A stretch of 64,000 bases of DNA from Gracilaria gracilis (GCA_030374805.1 JARGSG010000027.1:434001-498000); one strand, 5' to 3'; positions 43,241 through 55,760 are shown, counted from the first letter of the stretch. The notes: a model not told the origin generated them from the letters alone. Numbers and translations are program-made.

Positions 43241-45473
43241 TCATCGAGTTCCTGAAATAAGGGACAGTAGTCTAAACCGGGACTGTTTTTTAACAATTTT
43301 TGTGAGTAAAAGCTCCTGTTAAGGGCTTTCGTGGCATTATATAGGCCGTACCTCAAGAACGTCTCATTTATAATCAGATTAGAGTTCAGATTCGTTATGC
43401 GCGCGCTTTTTCAAATGGGAAAACGTCTTGTCGAGCTGTCAACTCACACGATGGCTTCACAATCGTGACATCGAACACGAGAGGCATCTTTAGCTGCTCT
43501 CGAAAGCCGCGTATACTTGCAAGAATGCCAAAGCGTGTTTGGGCCCGCCAAGGTGAAAAAGAACAACTACAAATTTCAATCGTGCATCATCAGAGGGGGA
43601 AGTCTTCAATTCGGGCCACTGCCGCTCGTTTCAAACTCTCCAAGCCTGCCGTTCACCGCGCCATTCACAAGTCACCAAAACAACAAGAGCGTCCGCCATC
43701 CTTTAACTCAAATAACAAGGCTAAAATCACTGATTTCATGCTCTTCTTTTTGCAAAATGGGACTCCGTTATCTCGCGAAGAATTTAAGCAGCTCATTCAC
43801 ACATACGTTAAGTGCTTACCTCTACATCGCCAGCAACAACTCCCATTCGAAGATGGTACTCCAGGTGGTGATTACGTCCGTAGTTTTCTAAAGCAAAATC
43901 TGGAAGTTAGTTTAAAACGCCGGTCCAACTTGTAAAAGCTACGGGCCATAGCCATGTCACCGGAAACCTTAGCCACCCACTTTGCGCGTCTGGAGCAGGT
44001 GTTTAAAGAATACAAGATCTACCCCAGGAAACAGATCTTCAACATTGATGAGAGTGGATTCTCAGTGCGAAACGCAGCTCGTGCGAGGTCCAAGTCGTTT
44101 TTTCTGCCAACGGCAGAACCAATTCCACGGAGTTGAAATGGAGTGGAACTGCGCAGCATGTGACAATCATGCCCGTAGTGTCAGCCGACGGCAGAGTGTG
44201 GTTTTTTTGGTTGTTTTTCCTGGTGTACGGATGAAGTACCGAGTTCGACCATACGGAATTAACGAAACGCCACAAACGTATTTGCCCTTTAACGCCCAAA
44301 CGTGCTACAGAGACCCTGCAGGGGTTGAGGCAGCTATTTTCTATAACTGGGTGGAGGCGTTTGTCAAAGAGAAAGAGGAGTTGAGGCGGAAGCACAAATG
44401 TATTGTCCTGACCTTCGATGGATACGGCGCACACTGCACGTACGCCGCTTTGAATCTTATGAAACAGAACAACGTAGTAGCCGTAGGGCTTCCAGCTCAC
44501 CCCTCGCATCGTACTCAAGTTCTCGACTACACTCTGTTTTCTCCTTTCAAGAATGCGTTCAGGAATTTGCCAAACAACAGAACTCTAAAGGTAGATGCAG
44601 ACAAACCGAACGATATTTACACAATTTGTGAGATTTTAACGGCTTCCTATAACCAGGCTGTTTCGGACAGCAACATTGTGAAAGGATTAGAAGCGTGTGG
44701 GGTTTGCGACAACCACAGAAAAACTGCCAATCTTCGGGTGATATGCGTGAACGACATCACAAACATTGAAGGCTACGGATCACATGACGCAGCGTTGAAG
44801 TCTTTCAATGAACTTGTGGAAAGATTCAGAACATCTCATAATTTGCTCGAAGCCGACGGCGCTGTGCTGGAGAACGTAACGCTTGTGACCAGTAGGGGAG
44901 CGTTGTTGACGTCTTCATCGGTACTTGAGGCTTTAGAAAAGCGCGAGGAGGAACGGAGAGCAGCTCAACAAGCCCGCGCTAGTCACGCGGCAGAGGCCGG
45001 AAGCCCGGAAGCATGCTCGTGAAGCGGAATCCACGCGGCGTCGAGCCGAGCGAGTGCAAGCCGAACGTGAAAAGAGAATGCACGAGGAGTGGCTCAGGAA
45101 CAGTCCCTTGCGTAGGGAGTGGCTTGACCGATCTCGCCCCGCTCGTCGGGCAATAGCCAGGTTAAGGGCTGCGGCCTCGATGCAGAGTACTTAAGTAAAT
45201 CGGCATTTTGAGGCCAAATTGAGGGGTCCATTTTTAGTATTTGTCCTAAAGTTACCCTATACACGGTACACTAAGGGGAGACTTGTAAGAACTTTTCAAA
45301 TGTGTTTTCGGCCATTCTTTGTTGCAAGAATGCCGTGAAACTTTGGTGATGGGAGGACGAAGGCATTGTAAAACGTCTGACAAAGTTTCAAAGCTTCAGA
45401 CGCAAAGGAAGTACTTTTCCCTTATAAATCTTTGAAACTGTCCCGACTTTACCTGCCTCCTGATAGTAGGCAA
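43241..45473 (+). mobile_element. Pogo-like transposon P2, nested in the solo LTR
   Basis: The left end TCATCGAG and inverted right end TCAGGAGGCAGGTAAAG are bordered by TA (43239-43240 and 45474-45475). A GGGACAG word lies a little inside both ends. At 2233 bp it is a sister of P1. Confidence 0.85.
43465..45195 (+). pseudogene. P2 pogo-like transposase, broken
   Basis: It aligns along its length with the P1 transposase. TAA at 43933-43935 lies in frame where P1 has Glu (RRTNLEKM). Two frameshifts occur at T-runs, near 44103 and near 44210. The catalytic blocks FNIDESGFSV, LTFDGYGAHCT and QVLDYTLF are still readable. After the open frame ends at 45022, coiled-coil-like sequence rich in Arg, Glu and Ala continues in another frame to about 45195, which shows the original tail that P1 has also lost. 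Confidence 0.9.
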
Positions 45474-46215
45474 GAGTCCGTAGTAAACACACAAACTGTG
45501 CAAAGTATCTACGACGGAGCTGAAACTTGTAGCAATCGTAAGCCACAGCACGACCAAAACTATAGGTCTAGTGCCGGCGGAAACTGACACGAAACGACAA
45601 TACAAAAGCAGAAGCTTTCTCTCGCAGGACCAAATGTAGATCACCTGCAGGGAGCGACACTTCTCAAGCAAGAGCACAAGACCGACCCAAGAAGTGGGTA
45701 GTGCCTTTCAGGCTCTTGTCGGCAGAGGGCAAGACACCAAGCCGCCGAAGAAAAAGGAAAGTTTGAAAGGGGGGGAGAACGACAGGGTGAAGCAAGACAG
45801 AGTTTGCCTAGAAGGGAGAAGGGGGGTCGTTGTGAAAGGGAAAGTGGTCTGGCCAGAGTTGGTCGAGAGGCGACCGCTGTGGCCCTTTTATGCACAACTG
45901 AACCCTCGAAACGAGACTCTAAACGCATTTCTACCTACAATAACCAATAAGATGCTTACTTGTGCAACATCTCCTCCGTCTCTTCCACTCACCGCAGTAG
46001 CAGTGGCGCTTAAGTAGACAGAGAAGTTGGCAAGGACCATGCGGTACACTCCCGTGCACCATCCGTAGAAAACTAAAATATCCGAAAAGAAAGTAGAGAA
46101 GCTTGTAGACTGACACACTGTGTACCATACGTGTACCACACACGCTGCGTGGAAACGCGTGCCACACAAAGTATGGCTCAGTTGAGCTTTTTTGAAAGAA
46201 AATCATCAAGCAATT

Positions 46216-46262
46216 TGATAACACCAGTTTCGTAGAGGAAACGGTGCAGGTAATGACAAACC
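46216..46262 (-). repeat. LTR remnant of the G2 family, part 1
   Basis: Sequence up to the Copia insertion matches the end of the reversed G2-type LTR (GAAACGGTGCAGGTAATGACA, compare GAAACGGTGCGGGTGATGACA near 43128). It continues at 50931 beyond the Copia element. Confidence 0.75.
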
Positions 46263-46350
46263 TGTGAGAGGAAGGCACTAGCCGGACTTAACTTCGATCT
46301 CGATTTTCGTGCGCTTAAGTATCTTTTGACTCTGTCTGTAATGTTTGAAG
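46263..46350 (-). repeat. Copia 3' LTR (88 bp)
   Basis: It pairs with 50838-50925. Its inner end reads TTTGAAG instead of TTTGACA, so the terminal bases have changed. Confidence 0.8.
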
Positions 46351-46422
46351 TCTCGGGGATATGCAATGCGGCAAGGTTGTGGTGAATGTTTGACAGTCCC
46401 CGGTTGGCGCATTGCATTTTGC

Positions 46423-48996
46423 CTATGGAAGCGGGGTAACGTTCATTCTCCATCGAAGTTTCTTGAATCTATCGCGATGAAGCGGCTTATTAAGGATGTC
46501 TGCAGGCATGTCGTTCGTTGGTCTTCGATGGAGTTGTATTCTGTTGTTCACCAGGTGGTGTTGGAGGCAGTGCCATCGTATTTCTATGTACTTTCTTCGT
46601 TTCGTGGGGGGCTGGTTTTCGGCAATAAGCACAGAGCTTTGAGCTTTAGTTGTCTATAAAGTGCGGTGTTGCCGTTGGTAGTTTGGTTTTGGCTGATTCA
46701 AGAAGCTTTCGCAACTAACGATTTGTGCTGCGTTGCGGTCGTTACGGCTATGTATTCGGCTTTGGTTGTCGACAGTGCGATAACGGATTGCTTCTTCGAT
46801 AACCAGGATATTGGAGTGGCGTTGATGTTTTGAAGGTTGCCTGTTATCTACTTTCTGTCTTTAGCGTTAGCGAAATCCGCGTCACTGTATACTGCAAGTT
46901 TGTCTGTTTCGTTTGGATTTTGAATGGGTTTGTATAGGAGACCGTATGTTTGTGTTCCTTTCATGTAACAAAGTAGTGTTTTGAGAGCTTGGAGGTGGTG
47001 GTCTTTTGTTGTAGCCATGTGCTGTGCTAGACGGCTGGTTGCATAGTTGAGATCCGGCCGTGTACTGTCTGTGACGTATCTTATTTCTCCGATAATCAGT
47101 CTGTATCGGGTTGCTTCTTGTGGTGAGAGTGGCTGTGATTGCGGTGAGTGATCTATATGCTTGAGGCTACTGTATTAAGTGGCTGAAGGGTTGCACTTAT
47201 CCATATTCGTCTGTTTCAGTATGCTGGCGATGACGTCTGGTTGGGAGATGTGAACAGCGCCTGTGTTATCGTGTTGTAACGTCCAGTTTCGGAACCTTGA
47301 AGGGGCTCCTAGTCGTTTGATTTTGTACTTGGTCAGTATGTGGTTGCAGAGCTTGTCAATTAAGGACTTGGTGGAGGCTAGAACCAAGAAGTCATCTATA
47401 GTAGTGCTTATAACTGTGAATGTTCTGTCGGACTCGGTTTTGGTGTAAAGACAAGGGCCGTGCTCTGATGCGGTGTAACCTAATTTGGATAGGTGTTGTT
47501 GAAGTCCATGGTTGTAGTAGTACGCTGCAGGGGGAGAGCCGCAGAGGTTGCCTTTCAGAAGGCCAAATCTGCTGTTGTGGCGATATGAGCCTGTCATTTT
47601 CACACTTTTCGTGCAGGTAGGCTGACTTGATATCGAAGTGTTCAAGTGAGAGGCCCATGCTTGCATGTAGTGCTAGTAGCATGCGTTGTGTGCTACGGTC
47701 TGCTGTGTACGTTGTTGTGTGTTTGGGATTGTAGTGCAGTCCTGGCTTCATCAGGTCTCCGCGTAAGTTGCATCTTGCTTTGCATTGATTGATGTTGCCG
47801 TTTGCGTCTCTTTTGTACCGATATACCATAATAAGTGGTATGATTGATGCTTTTGGAGGTTGGAAAGTTGATGGTAGCCATTGGATGCTTGTGTGCGCGT
47901 CTATATTGTCGAGTTCCGAATTATGGGCTTGCTGCCATTTTGCTGCGTCTGGGTAATTCTTGGCTTGAATTGGATGGGCGGGTGGCGGCGTGTCTACTGT
48001 TATTTGGTCTGGAGGAGGCGTGTTGTGATTCTTTGTGGCTTTGAAGGCTGTTGTGGTTTGGGCGGTAGGATCGGTTGTCCTATGGTATGGGGTGAAGTTT
48101 ATCGCCCTGAATTGCTGATATTGTTGGGTGCGTAGGTTAAGCACCATGATGGTGGTAAGGGTGGTTGGGTACATGTACCCAGCGGGGTTTGCACGTGCTT
48201 CTAATTTCTTTTGGGCGCATAGATGGGGATGGTTCCGAGTTCTCCGAATGTGTATATTCTTTGAAGTGTTGGTTCTGTGCCGTGCCACAGTTTGTATGGA
48301 GATGTGTTATTTGCTGTAGGGTGGAACAGGTTGTATTTGAAGATGGCATCTCGTGCCGCTTCTTCCCAATGGGTGTCGTCCAATTTTTGCTGTGTCGAGT
48401 GTGGCTCTGACTGTGTTCATAATAGTCCTGTTGAACCTTTCTGCGACTGAATTTTCTCGGGGCTGATGTAGCGTACGGAGATGATGTTGCACTTCTTTCG
48501 TGATTTTTATGTCTTGCATGGTGTTTGGTAGGTATTCTTTGCCGTTGTCCGTACGGAAGTGTTTGAGTGGGTGGTTCGTTTTGTGTTTTATGTGTTGAAG
48601 TGTTTGGTGCACGTACGGTGGCATGCTTATCCTGTCCTTGATGAAGTGGGCTATGCAGAATCTTTTGGAGGGGCATATAATTAGTAATAGGTGGTTGTTG
48701 CCGTCTCTGGAGGAGGGTTTTATCGGTCCGCATGTGTCGGAGCAGACATATACTCCTGGCGGGTAGTCGTGTGTTGTTCTCTTATGTGGGGCTGGGTGTG
48801 GGTGTAGTTTTTCGTGGCTGCACGAGCTGCAAGTGATGGCTGTTTTGAACGGGAATCCATTTGGCATTGTTTTTAGTAGACTCTTGGAGGCTGTAAGTGC
48901 GAGTTTGGAGGGGTTGGCGTGGTTGAGTTTTAAGTGCCAGTCATGCACTGTTTTTATCCATGAGTGTTGTCTTTTTGGCTGGGTTGGGTTGTTCAT
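46423..48996 (-). pseudogene. Copia integrase, reverse transcriptase and RNase H, broken
   Basis: The frame 48996-48307 has the zinc finger HDWHLKLNHANPSK ... CSSCSHEK and the integrase core with DTCGPIKP, FRTDNGKEYLP and PRENSVAERFNRTI (D, D, E). After a frameshift near 48400, AARDAIFKYNLFHPTANNTSPYKLWHG continues the integrase. Reverse transcriptase follows: VYRYKRDANGNINQCKARCNLRGD, HFDIKSAYLHEK, then in another frame GSPPAAYYYNHGLQQHL and STTIDDFLVLAS, where the usual YVDD has become TIDD. RNase H ends with DMPADILNKPLHRDRFKKLR near 46450. Confidence 0.85.
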
Positions 48997-49274
48997 GGTT
49001 CTTAGATGCCTGTTGTGTGTGGTTTGGTGGTTGGATTTGTAACTGGTGGGGCGGCTTCTTTGTTGGAATTCTTATGTGTGTTTGGTGTTCGCTGGGGTGG
49101 AGCTACAATGTTTTTGTGGTCCTTGCGAGAAATGCGTGACGGTTTACCTTGATATGTTCATGCCGTATTGGCAGCGTGCGGTACTATGATTGTTCCTCTT
49201 ACCTGATACTGGTTTTGTCTCTACTGTTCGATGGCTATGAGAGCCAGGGGTGTTCTCTTTGGGTTGTAAATATA

Positions 49275-50837
49275 TCATTTGTTTTTTGTGAATGCCACGA
49301 GTCCGTATCGATTGGCAAGGTCTTGGACTGAGAAGAGGTTTCTTTTTATACCTTTGTTCGATACTGCTTGGGTATTGATCATGTTGTTACTCTCCTTGAG
49401 GAGGATTGTGAGGGTCCCCTGGTGGGTGCACTGCAGTGAATGGGATGTACCAGTTTCGCTTAGCGTGATTGTTGGGAGTGGTGTCATTGATGACAAGGTG
49501 TAGGGTATGTGCGTTTGGTGTGCTCCACTGTCCAAGATAAACGTACCACTGACTTCCGAGGCCGTTTCCGAAGATAGTTCTGCTTGTGATGGGGGCTGGG
49601 GTGTGACATTTCCTTGCTGAGTTTGATATGTCGATGCTTGCTGTGTCTGGTACGGCAGTGGGGCTGGTAACGCTTGTGGTTGATAGTGGGTCTGATGTTA
49701 GGGGATGCTGGGATTGGCGTAGAATGTTGGTGGGGGTGGGGCTGCTGCGTAGTGTGCTTGGGGTTTCTGGAACTTGGGATGGCGTTGGTCCTTGCATTCC
49801 TGGTCCGTGTGGTTGCAGAATACACCAATAGATGTGTGAAGCGTGCATAGGAGATTTGGGGGTATGCGGCGTCTTGTAGGATTGTTGCGGGGTCCGTTTT
49901 GGCGGTAGTACGGTCGTCCTCTGTATGTGTACGGAGGTTGGTACTGCTGTGTTGGGGCTTGATACTGTGGGACGGTAGGTCCGTAGTCCCCGGTGAATCT
50001 TGGGAATGACTGGTTGCTTGGTGCAAATGTGTTCGGCTGGAAAAGAGGTTGGAGATCTTTGTACTTGCGTGTAAATTCCTTGATAGTCGACGGTTTGTTT
50101 GCTAGTATGTGTGCGATGATTGGGTTATTGACAGGGTTGCGCTTCATTCCTGTGATAATGAAGTCAACCGTTGTCTCTTCGTCGGTGATGTTGGGGTAGT
50201 TGGCCGCTATCATCTTCTCTCTGATGGCCGTATGTGCCGTGATAAAGTCGTCGATATCTTCCTCGGTTTTGAATGGTATACTTTCGGCTTCTGTCTTCAG
50301 GTATTGATTATCTTCTTTTGTTGACCTATTGATGTGGTGTATGATTTTCCCAACGAGGTCGTAGGGTGTAGGGCGTTTTTGAGGTACGATGAGGATACCA
50401 AGCATTATGGACGAGACGCTACTCCGAACAGCAGCCAGTAGTTTGTTCTTCTTCGTGTAGTGAGTGTCAAGTGCTGTTGGGTCTACTGGAATATTGTGGT
50501 TTCGTTCGAGGTGTTCTACTGCTTTGATTGTTGCTCCGTATGTCGGGATTGATAGGTACCAGGGTGCGTAGTTGCTGACGTCTAAGTCGGGGATTTTTTG
50601 TACGCTGTCGTTGTTCGTGGTGGGTTGTGGTTCGGTTTTTGTTGTATTGTCGGTGGTATCGTGCTGTATGTGTGTGTCGTTGGCTGTGTTGATGGCGTTT
50701 TGGTATAGGGTGAGTATTTCGGGGTTGCGGCGAAGGTTTCGTCCTTGCGCCCTTGCTTGTCGGGGGTTGGGGGTCTCCGTGATGGGACTGGAAAGGGTGG
50801 GAGTGCTTACGAATTTGAAAGCGTGAGGCGCATAACC
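49275..50837 (-). pseudogene. Copia gag-protease, broken
   Basis: A single frame runs from the LTR edge through gag (VSNYAPWYLSIPTYGATIKAVEHLE, LLAAVRSSVSSIMLGI, a Cys/His cluster LCTLHTSIGVFCNHTDQECKDQRH) and, past an in-frame TAA at 49698-49700, into a Gln-rich linker and the protease active site TFILDSGAHQTH. The TAA falls in a Gln-rich stretch and probably arose from CAA. The frame ends at TGA 49275-49277. No good in-frame ATG exists near the 5' end, so the start codon may have been lost. Confidence 0.8.
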
Positions 50838-50925
50838 TGTGAGAGGAAGGCACTAACCAGACTTTACTTCGATCTCGCTTGTCGTGCGCTTAAGTATCTT
50901 TTGACTCTTACTGTAATGTTTGACA
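50838..50925 (-). repeat. Copia 5' LTR (88 bp)
   Basis: It pairs with 46263-46350. On the minus strand it starts TGTCAAACATTAC and ends CCTCTCACA, with TGT/ACA termini. Confidence 0.85.
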
Positions 50926-50930
50926 AAACC

Positions 50931-50980
50931 CTTGGGCGGGAGACACAAAGGCGAAACCAAAGAGGACACAACGAGACCAT
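50931..50980 (-). repeat. LTR remnant of the G2 family, part 2
   Basis: This continues the LTR sequence interrupted by Copia (GGAGACACAA-like and GAGGACACAACGAGA blocks match 43155-43200). Similarity is lost after about 50980. Confidence 0.65.
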
Positions 50981-51061
50981 CCGAGAACCCACGGTTCTTC
51001 CATTTCAACACTTCCGTAGCGAATGAGGGCACGACAGCCAAAGACCTAGCTATACTACTGT

Positions 51062-51889
51062 TGTGGCACGCGTTTTCGCGCAGCGTGTGCGGTACACGTG
51101 TTGAACAAAATGTGGCAGTCTACAATATTTTCTGGATATTTTAGCTTTCTAAGCATGCGGCACAGAAGTATACCGCATGGTCCTCCCCGGCTCCTCTGTC
51201 TACTTAAGCGCCACTGCCTCTGCGGTGAGGGGCATAGGTAAATGATATGTTGCACTAGTAATCCCCTCATTGGTTATTATAAGTCAAAATGCGTTTAGGG
51301 CCTAGTTTCAAAGGTTCAATTACGTGTAAAAGGCCCGGAATGATCTTATTTTGGCCTACTTCAGGCAGATCACTTCCCCTTCGACAACCTCCCTTCAACC
51401 TTCTCCCTAAGCAAACTCTGTCTAGTTTCTTTTTTGTTGTCTGCCTTCCATCAACCTTCTTTTACCTTAGCGGCTCGGTCTCCTACTACCCTTCCACAAA
51501 AGCCTGTGCAGCACATCTTTAACATTGTTCGTTGTTGATCCTAAGCTTTGAGGGCGTCACCTCGCTTAGTAGACCTACGTTTTGGTCCTGCGAGTGGAAG
51601 TATTTGTCCGTTGCTGTTATTTAGCTACAATCCCTTGCACTAGACCTATCGTTTTGGTCGTGCTGTGTCTATTGCGTGTTACACGCTCTTACTTGGTTGT
51701 TGCTATTCTGTATTCATACTCTGTGGCCTGAGGACTTTTTGTTGCTATCTTTATGCTGCGTGTTGGGCTGGTACTTTCAAGAGCACTTTCTGTTCTGTCT
51801 CCTTAGCTTTCTGTTCGTGCTCTACCACCCTGGGATATGTCATCATCAGCAACATTTCTCCTATGAAAACGGTGGTATGATGGTACTCA
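51062..51889 (+). repeat. G2 5' LTR
   Basis: It matches 57462-58292. A small insertion near the end (GGTATGATGGTACTCA) is absent from the other copies. Confidence 0.88.
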
Positions 51890-52048
51890 TGAGGTGATAA
51901 CGCTGCTTTTTCTTCTAGAGTTTTGTCTCTTGACGGTTCTAACGTCGATATCCGCCAGTTCTTTTTCTACCACGACAATTTTGTCTTCCGTGGCAGGACC
52001 GGTGAGGAACGTGCAATTTAACTCCTAGGGTTTGTCAAAAGAGAGGCC

Positions 52049-52820
52049 TTGAAGTTGTATTACGAACAGTTCATGTCCGAATGTGTCCCCAGTAATGCTG
52101 CATTCGACTATACCACCATAAAACGGGCGTTTTTGGATGAATTTGGCATTGAAGAGGAGCCTGAGGAACATATTTGTTGTCGCACATCCGCGCGTCTCGA
52201 TTACTGGGACCTTCGTGGTTCCCTGAAGAAGATGAATGCAACTTTTGAGAAAGCCGGGTTCAATTCAAAGGCCTTGCTTTGGTGTCCTCCGTCGTGCCGT
52301 CAGGGATTACGACGATCTTGCGCAATTCGTTGTGTTCCGCGGCTCTCATGACTACGAGTTATTGAAGGCACTAGTGGAGGACGTTGTGGCCAGTAAGAAC
52401 GTGTTGGAGTCCTACGGGCCTCTGCATGTCTTGCCGGCGCCGAAGAAGATTATCCAGAGACCGAAACTGGGCGAGCCGTCGCCTCTTCTGCAGAAAAATG
52501 TCGATCTTTTCGCGGAGCAGGTCTCCCAGCTCACCCTGATGATGAAGAAGACCCAGGCATAACTGCAGAAGGCCGAAGAGGATCGCGAGCGCACTTGTGT
52601 CTACTGTCGTCAACCAGGGCACTGGGCGACGCGGTGCAGTCTCAATTCGCACCGCAATAGCAGCTGTGAACGTTGCGGCAAGAAGGGTCACGCAATCGCC
52701 ATCTGCTGGTTCCTTGACCCCGCTGAAGATCTCCATTCCCCTGTTGGAGCTCCTCGTAGTGAGTTGGCAGCAGAAGACCGTCCCAGACAGGGCAATAGCG
52801 GTTGTCGGCAGGCTGGGTAG
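52049..52820 (+). pseudogene. G2 gag with two zinc knuckles, broken
   Basis: The gag-like helical part is split by a frameshift near 52300 (LRRAVRDYDDLAQFV continues in the second frame). TAA at 52560-52562 interrupts a Gln/Lys-rich helix. In the same frame two CCHC knuckles follow, CVYCRQPGHWATRC and CERCGKKGHAIAIC, the RNA-binding part of the nucleocapsid. The frame closes at TAG near 52820. Confidence 0.8.
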
Positions 52821-53122
52821 CCACGTCAAGTCTCCGTTGTGACTGAAGGCTATGTGTTGATGACGAGGTGGTGCCCGCCACTAAGCGCACCGCCAAGGGC
52901 GTTGCTCTCCCGAAGCAGCAAAGAACCGCCGGCCACATTGGCATTCAGTCGTTGCTTAACCCGTCGCAGCCAACTCTACGGAAGCAACTTGGCCGTATTA
53001 GGCTGACCTGAGCCCTTAGGTCCTCTCTGCTGGCGGAGTTAGCCAACGCGCCGACTGGTCTCACATTTGGTTAGCTGGTTCGTGGCGATGCCGATGATGC
53101 TAAGAAAAACATTCGCCGCATC

Positions 53123-53797
53123 TTGTCTGTCAAGGACTCCCCGCGTCGAGTAACGTTCGCCGAGACCTCCTTGAACGGAGCACAGCTGAAAAAGATCCCA
53201 ATGAAGGTGTATGGGACTCCCGCACCGGCTTTGCTGGATTACGGGGCAATCCCGATTCTCATGTCTGTCGAACTGGGCGAGAAGCTTTCGTTGAATCCTA
53301 ATCCCAGCGATCGTCATATTTGCGTGGCGAACGGCGACGTTGCTTTCGTTCGTAGCACGCTCCGTGATGTCCCTCTCATTGGCCCGGAGGTCACTCTCGT
53401 CACGTTGGAAGGTGGTCGCCCGACAATGAACCCAGAGGGGTCTCACGACCCTGATCATGGGAATCGAGAGGAGCAAGTCGGTGACAATGGTCAGGATCTA
53501 GAGTCTTGGGCCGTCCAGGTGGTCGATTTGCGTCAGGTTGGTGCTCGTGTTCCGTCTCCGCCACTTTCGACAACCAAAGAACGTGTCCTGGAACAATTGC
53601 GTGATCCTGCTTTCAACGACAACAGGCGCTACGAATACGCAGAAGCCACAGAAGATGAAGATGATTGTGATGAAGAAGATGAAGACGGAGTGGAAGATGA
53701 AGATGAAGATGAAGATGAAGATGATACCGAAGACAAAGGTGTTGAGGCTAACCCAGCCTTGCACATGCCGTTTGAACCACATCCGGTTATGTTTTAA
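53123..53797 (+). pseudogene. G2 retropepsin-like region
   Basis: KIPMKVYGTPAPALLDYGAIPILMSVELGEKL matches a retropepsin start, but the active-site triplet is DYG instead of DSG or DTG. The C-terminal part is a long acidic tract (about 53650-53745) of GAAGATGAT repeats. Confidence 0.75.
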
Positions 53798-54001
53798 AAC
53801 CCTGGTCTGACTTTTCCGATCCGCGACGAGGTTCTCCTTCTCCCACGCTGAGGTGGGAGGGAGCCAGGTAGCCAACAATTTCTCAACATCAAGGTTAGGA
53901 GGCGCCACTTAGGTAGTCCGGCGCCCCCCTTTCCTTCGGTCACGACGGACAGTTTCCCTTTCAGGGCTGAAGGTGAGCTCCTCCAGGATGATTTCGGGGG
54001 C

Positions 54002-55760
54002 ATGAACATCTACTTCCCCCAGAATCAGATGTCGGCCCCAGTCGAGTACCGCATTCCTGGAGGAAATGGAGCTCCCAGTGGTTCCCGAGATTTCACTGGA
54101 GCTCAGAACGGTTTTGAGACTTCCGAAGACGGCCCTGCTTCACCCGGTCCAGGACAGAACGGAAGGGAAACCCATGCAGTGCCCCATGGTCTTGTGCTTG
54201 CCTCTGAGAGTGATGTGTGCGTAGCACACAAGGTGGAGTACACTCTTCAGGACACCGTCGCCCGTGATGACCATGGGCGCGCTTTTGATCTCCGAGACTT
54301 CCTCCCAGACACCGGCCAGAAGCAGGTAATTCTTGATCGTTTGTCGCAGCTCCCCGGGGTGGTTCAGCAGGAGCTTTTCTCTGGTCTTTGTGCCACAGAC
54401 ATTGTTGCATGGTCCCTCTATGACCTCCGAACTTCTGATGTACCTGTACTGCACGACTTCGAGATTACCAACAATACTCCAATCTGGTCACGTCTTTGTC
54501 GACTACCACCAAAGCATAACGAAGTGGTCCGAAAGGAGGTTGACAAGATGCTCGCGGCTGGGATCGTGCGTCCATTCTCGACCGCCTGGTACTTCCGCGT
54601 TGTCATCGCCACGAAGAAAGATGGCAAATCAAGGTCCTCCGTCGATTACAGAGCTTTGAATCAGATCATGTAACCAGATCGTTGGCCACTCCCACACATG
54701 ATCCAGATATTTGATGACCTTGGCGTTTGCTCGTTCTTCACGACGCTGGATTTGTTTTCGGGATACTGGCAGATCGGCATGTTGCCCCGTTGCAAAGAGA
54801 TGACCACTTTCGTTTGTCGGCAAGGGATCTTCCAGTTCGAGGTCATTCCTTTTGGCCTGATGAATGCCCCATCGACTTTTCAAAGGTTGATGGACTCCAT
54901 TCTCGGTCACATTGTTTTTGCACGTGTGTACATTGACGATGTCATCATATTCTCGAAGAACTTGGAGGAGCATGTCCATCATGTTTCGGTGGGTCTTGAA
55001 GCTCATCGCCTCACATGGCATGGAGCTGAAGATCAGAAATTGCAACTTCGCCCAGCCCAAGATTCACCTTCTCGGGCACGTTATCGAGGCTGGTGGAGTG
55101 TCCGTGGGCATGAAGAAGATTGAAGCGATTCAGGATGCCCCTCTACCTTCGACGACCACTGAGCGTAGGAGTTTCCTGGGCCTTGCGAGCTATTACAGGC
55201 GCTTCATCGAAGGGTTTTCACAGACTTCGCGCCCCTTCACGCCGCCACGACAGGCAAAAAGATGCTGAAGTTCACCTCCGAGATGATGGAAGCGTTTGAA
55301 GAGTTGAAGAAGAAGCTTGTTTGCCCCCCGGTTCTCGCTTTCCCGGACTTTGATGCCCCTTTTTGTGTAAAGATAGACGTCTCCACCAGCTCTTCGGGGG
55401 CTGTTTTGGCGCATAAGAGAGAGAATGAAATGTTCCACACGGTCCAGTACGCAAGCAAGACTATGAACAAGCCTGAGCAGAACTACTCGGTATACGAGAA
55501 GGAGGCCTAGGCAGTCGTATTCGCCTTGAAGAAGTTTTGCATCTACCTTCTTGGATCGAAGCCATTCCAGTTGGTGACGGATCATCAGACCCTGAGGTAT
55601 GCTTTCCGGAAGAAGGACGTCCATGGACGCCTCGCTCGATGATTGGATCTTTTCGCAGAGTACGAATTCGAGATCCTGTACCGTTCTGGGACAGGCAATT
55701 TTGCTGCCGACTACCTCTCCTGGTTCGCGATGCCAGAGAACTTGGAGCACGGTATGGCAT
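54002..55760 (+). pseudogene. G2 reverse transcriptase and RNase H, broken
   Basis: The reverse transcriptase reads through LPPKHNEVVRKEVDKMLAAGIVRPF, TKKDGKSRSSVDYRALNQIM, TAA at 54671-54673, then [47 protein letters not shown] and [12 protein letters not shown] with the active-site aspartates. A one-base shift near 54990 moves to [16 protein letters not shown] and [16 protein letters not shown]. RNase H follows with VKIDVSTSSSGAVLAHK, TAG at 55508-55510 after YEKEA, VTDHQTLRYAF, and TGA after GRLAR where Trp is expected. Confidence 0.85.

Larger units (their letters stand above)
43106..46166 (-). repeat. Solo LTR of the G2 family, interrupted by P2
   Basis: On the minus strand it starts TGTGGCACGCG (46166) and ends CTCA (43106). 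CAAAG is duplicated at 43101-43105 and 46167-46171. Without P2 and its TA it is 826 bp, matching the 828- and 831-bp LTRs of G2. No internal region remains, so it is the product of LTR-LTR recombination. Confidence 0.9.
46263..50925 (-). mobile_element. Copia element, decayed, with 88-bp LTRs
   Basis: Direct repeats of 88 bp (46263-46350 and 50838-50925) start TGTGAGAGGAAGGCACTA. The duplication AAACC lies outside at 46258-46262 and 50926-50930. On the minus strand the order gag, protease, integrase, reverse transcriptase, RNase H is that of Ty1/Copia. The coding strand is strikingly rich in A and C and poor in G and T. The genes carry several stops and frameshifts. The LTRs differ at about nine positions by eye. 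Confidence 0.85.
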
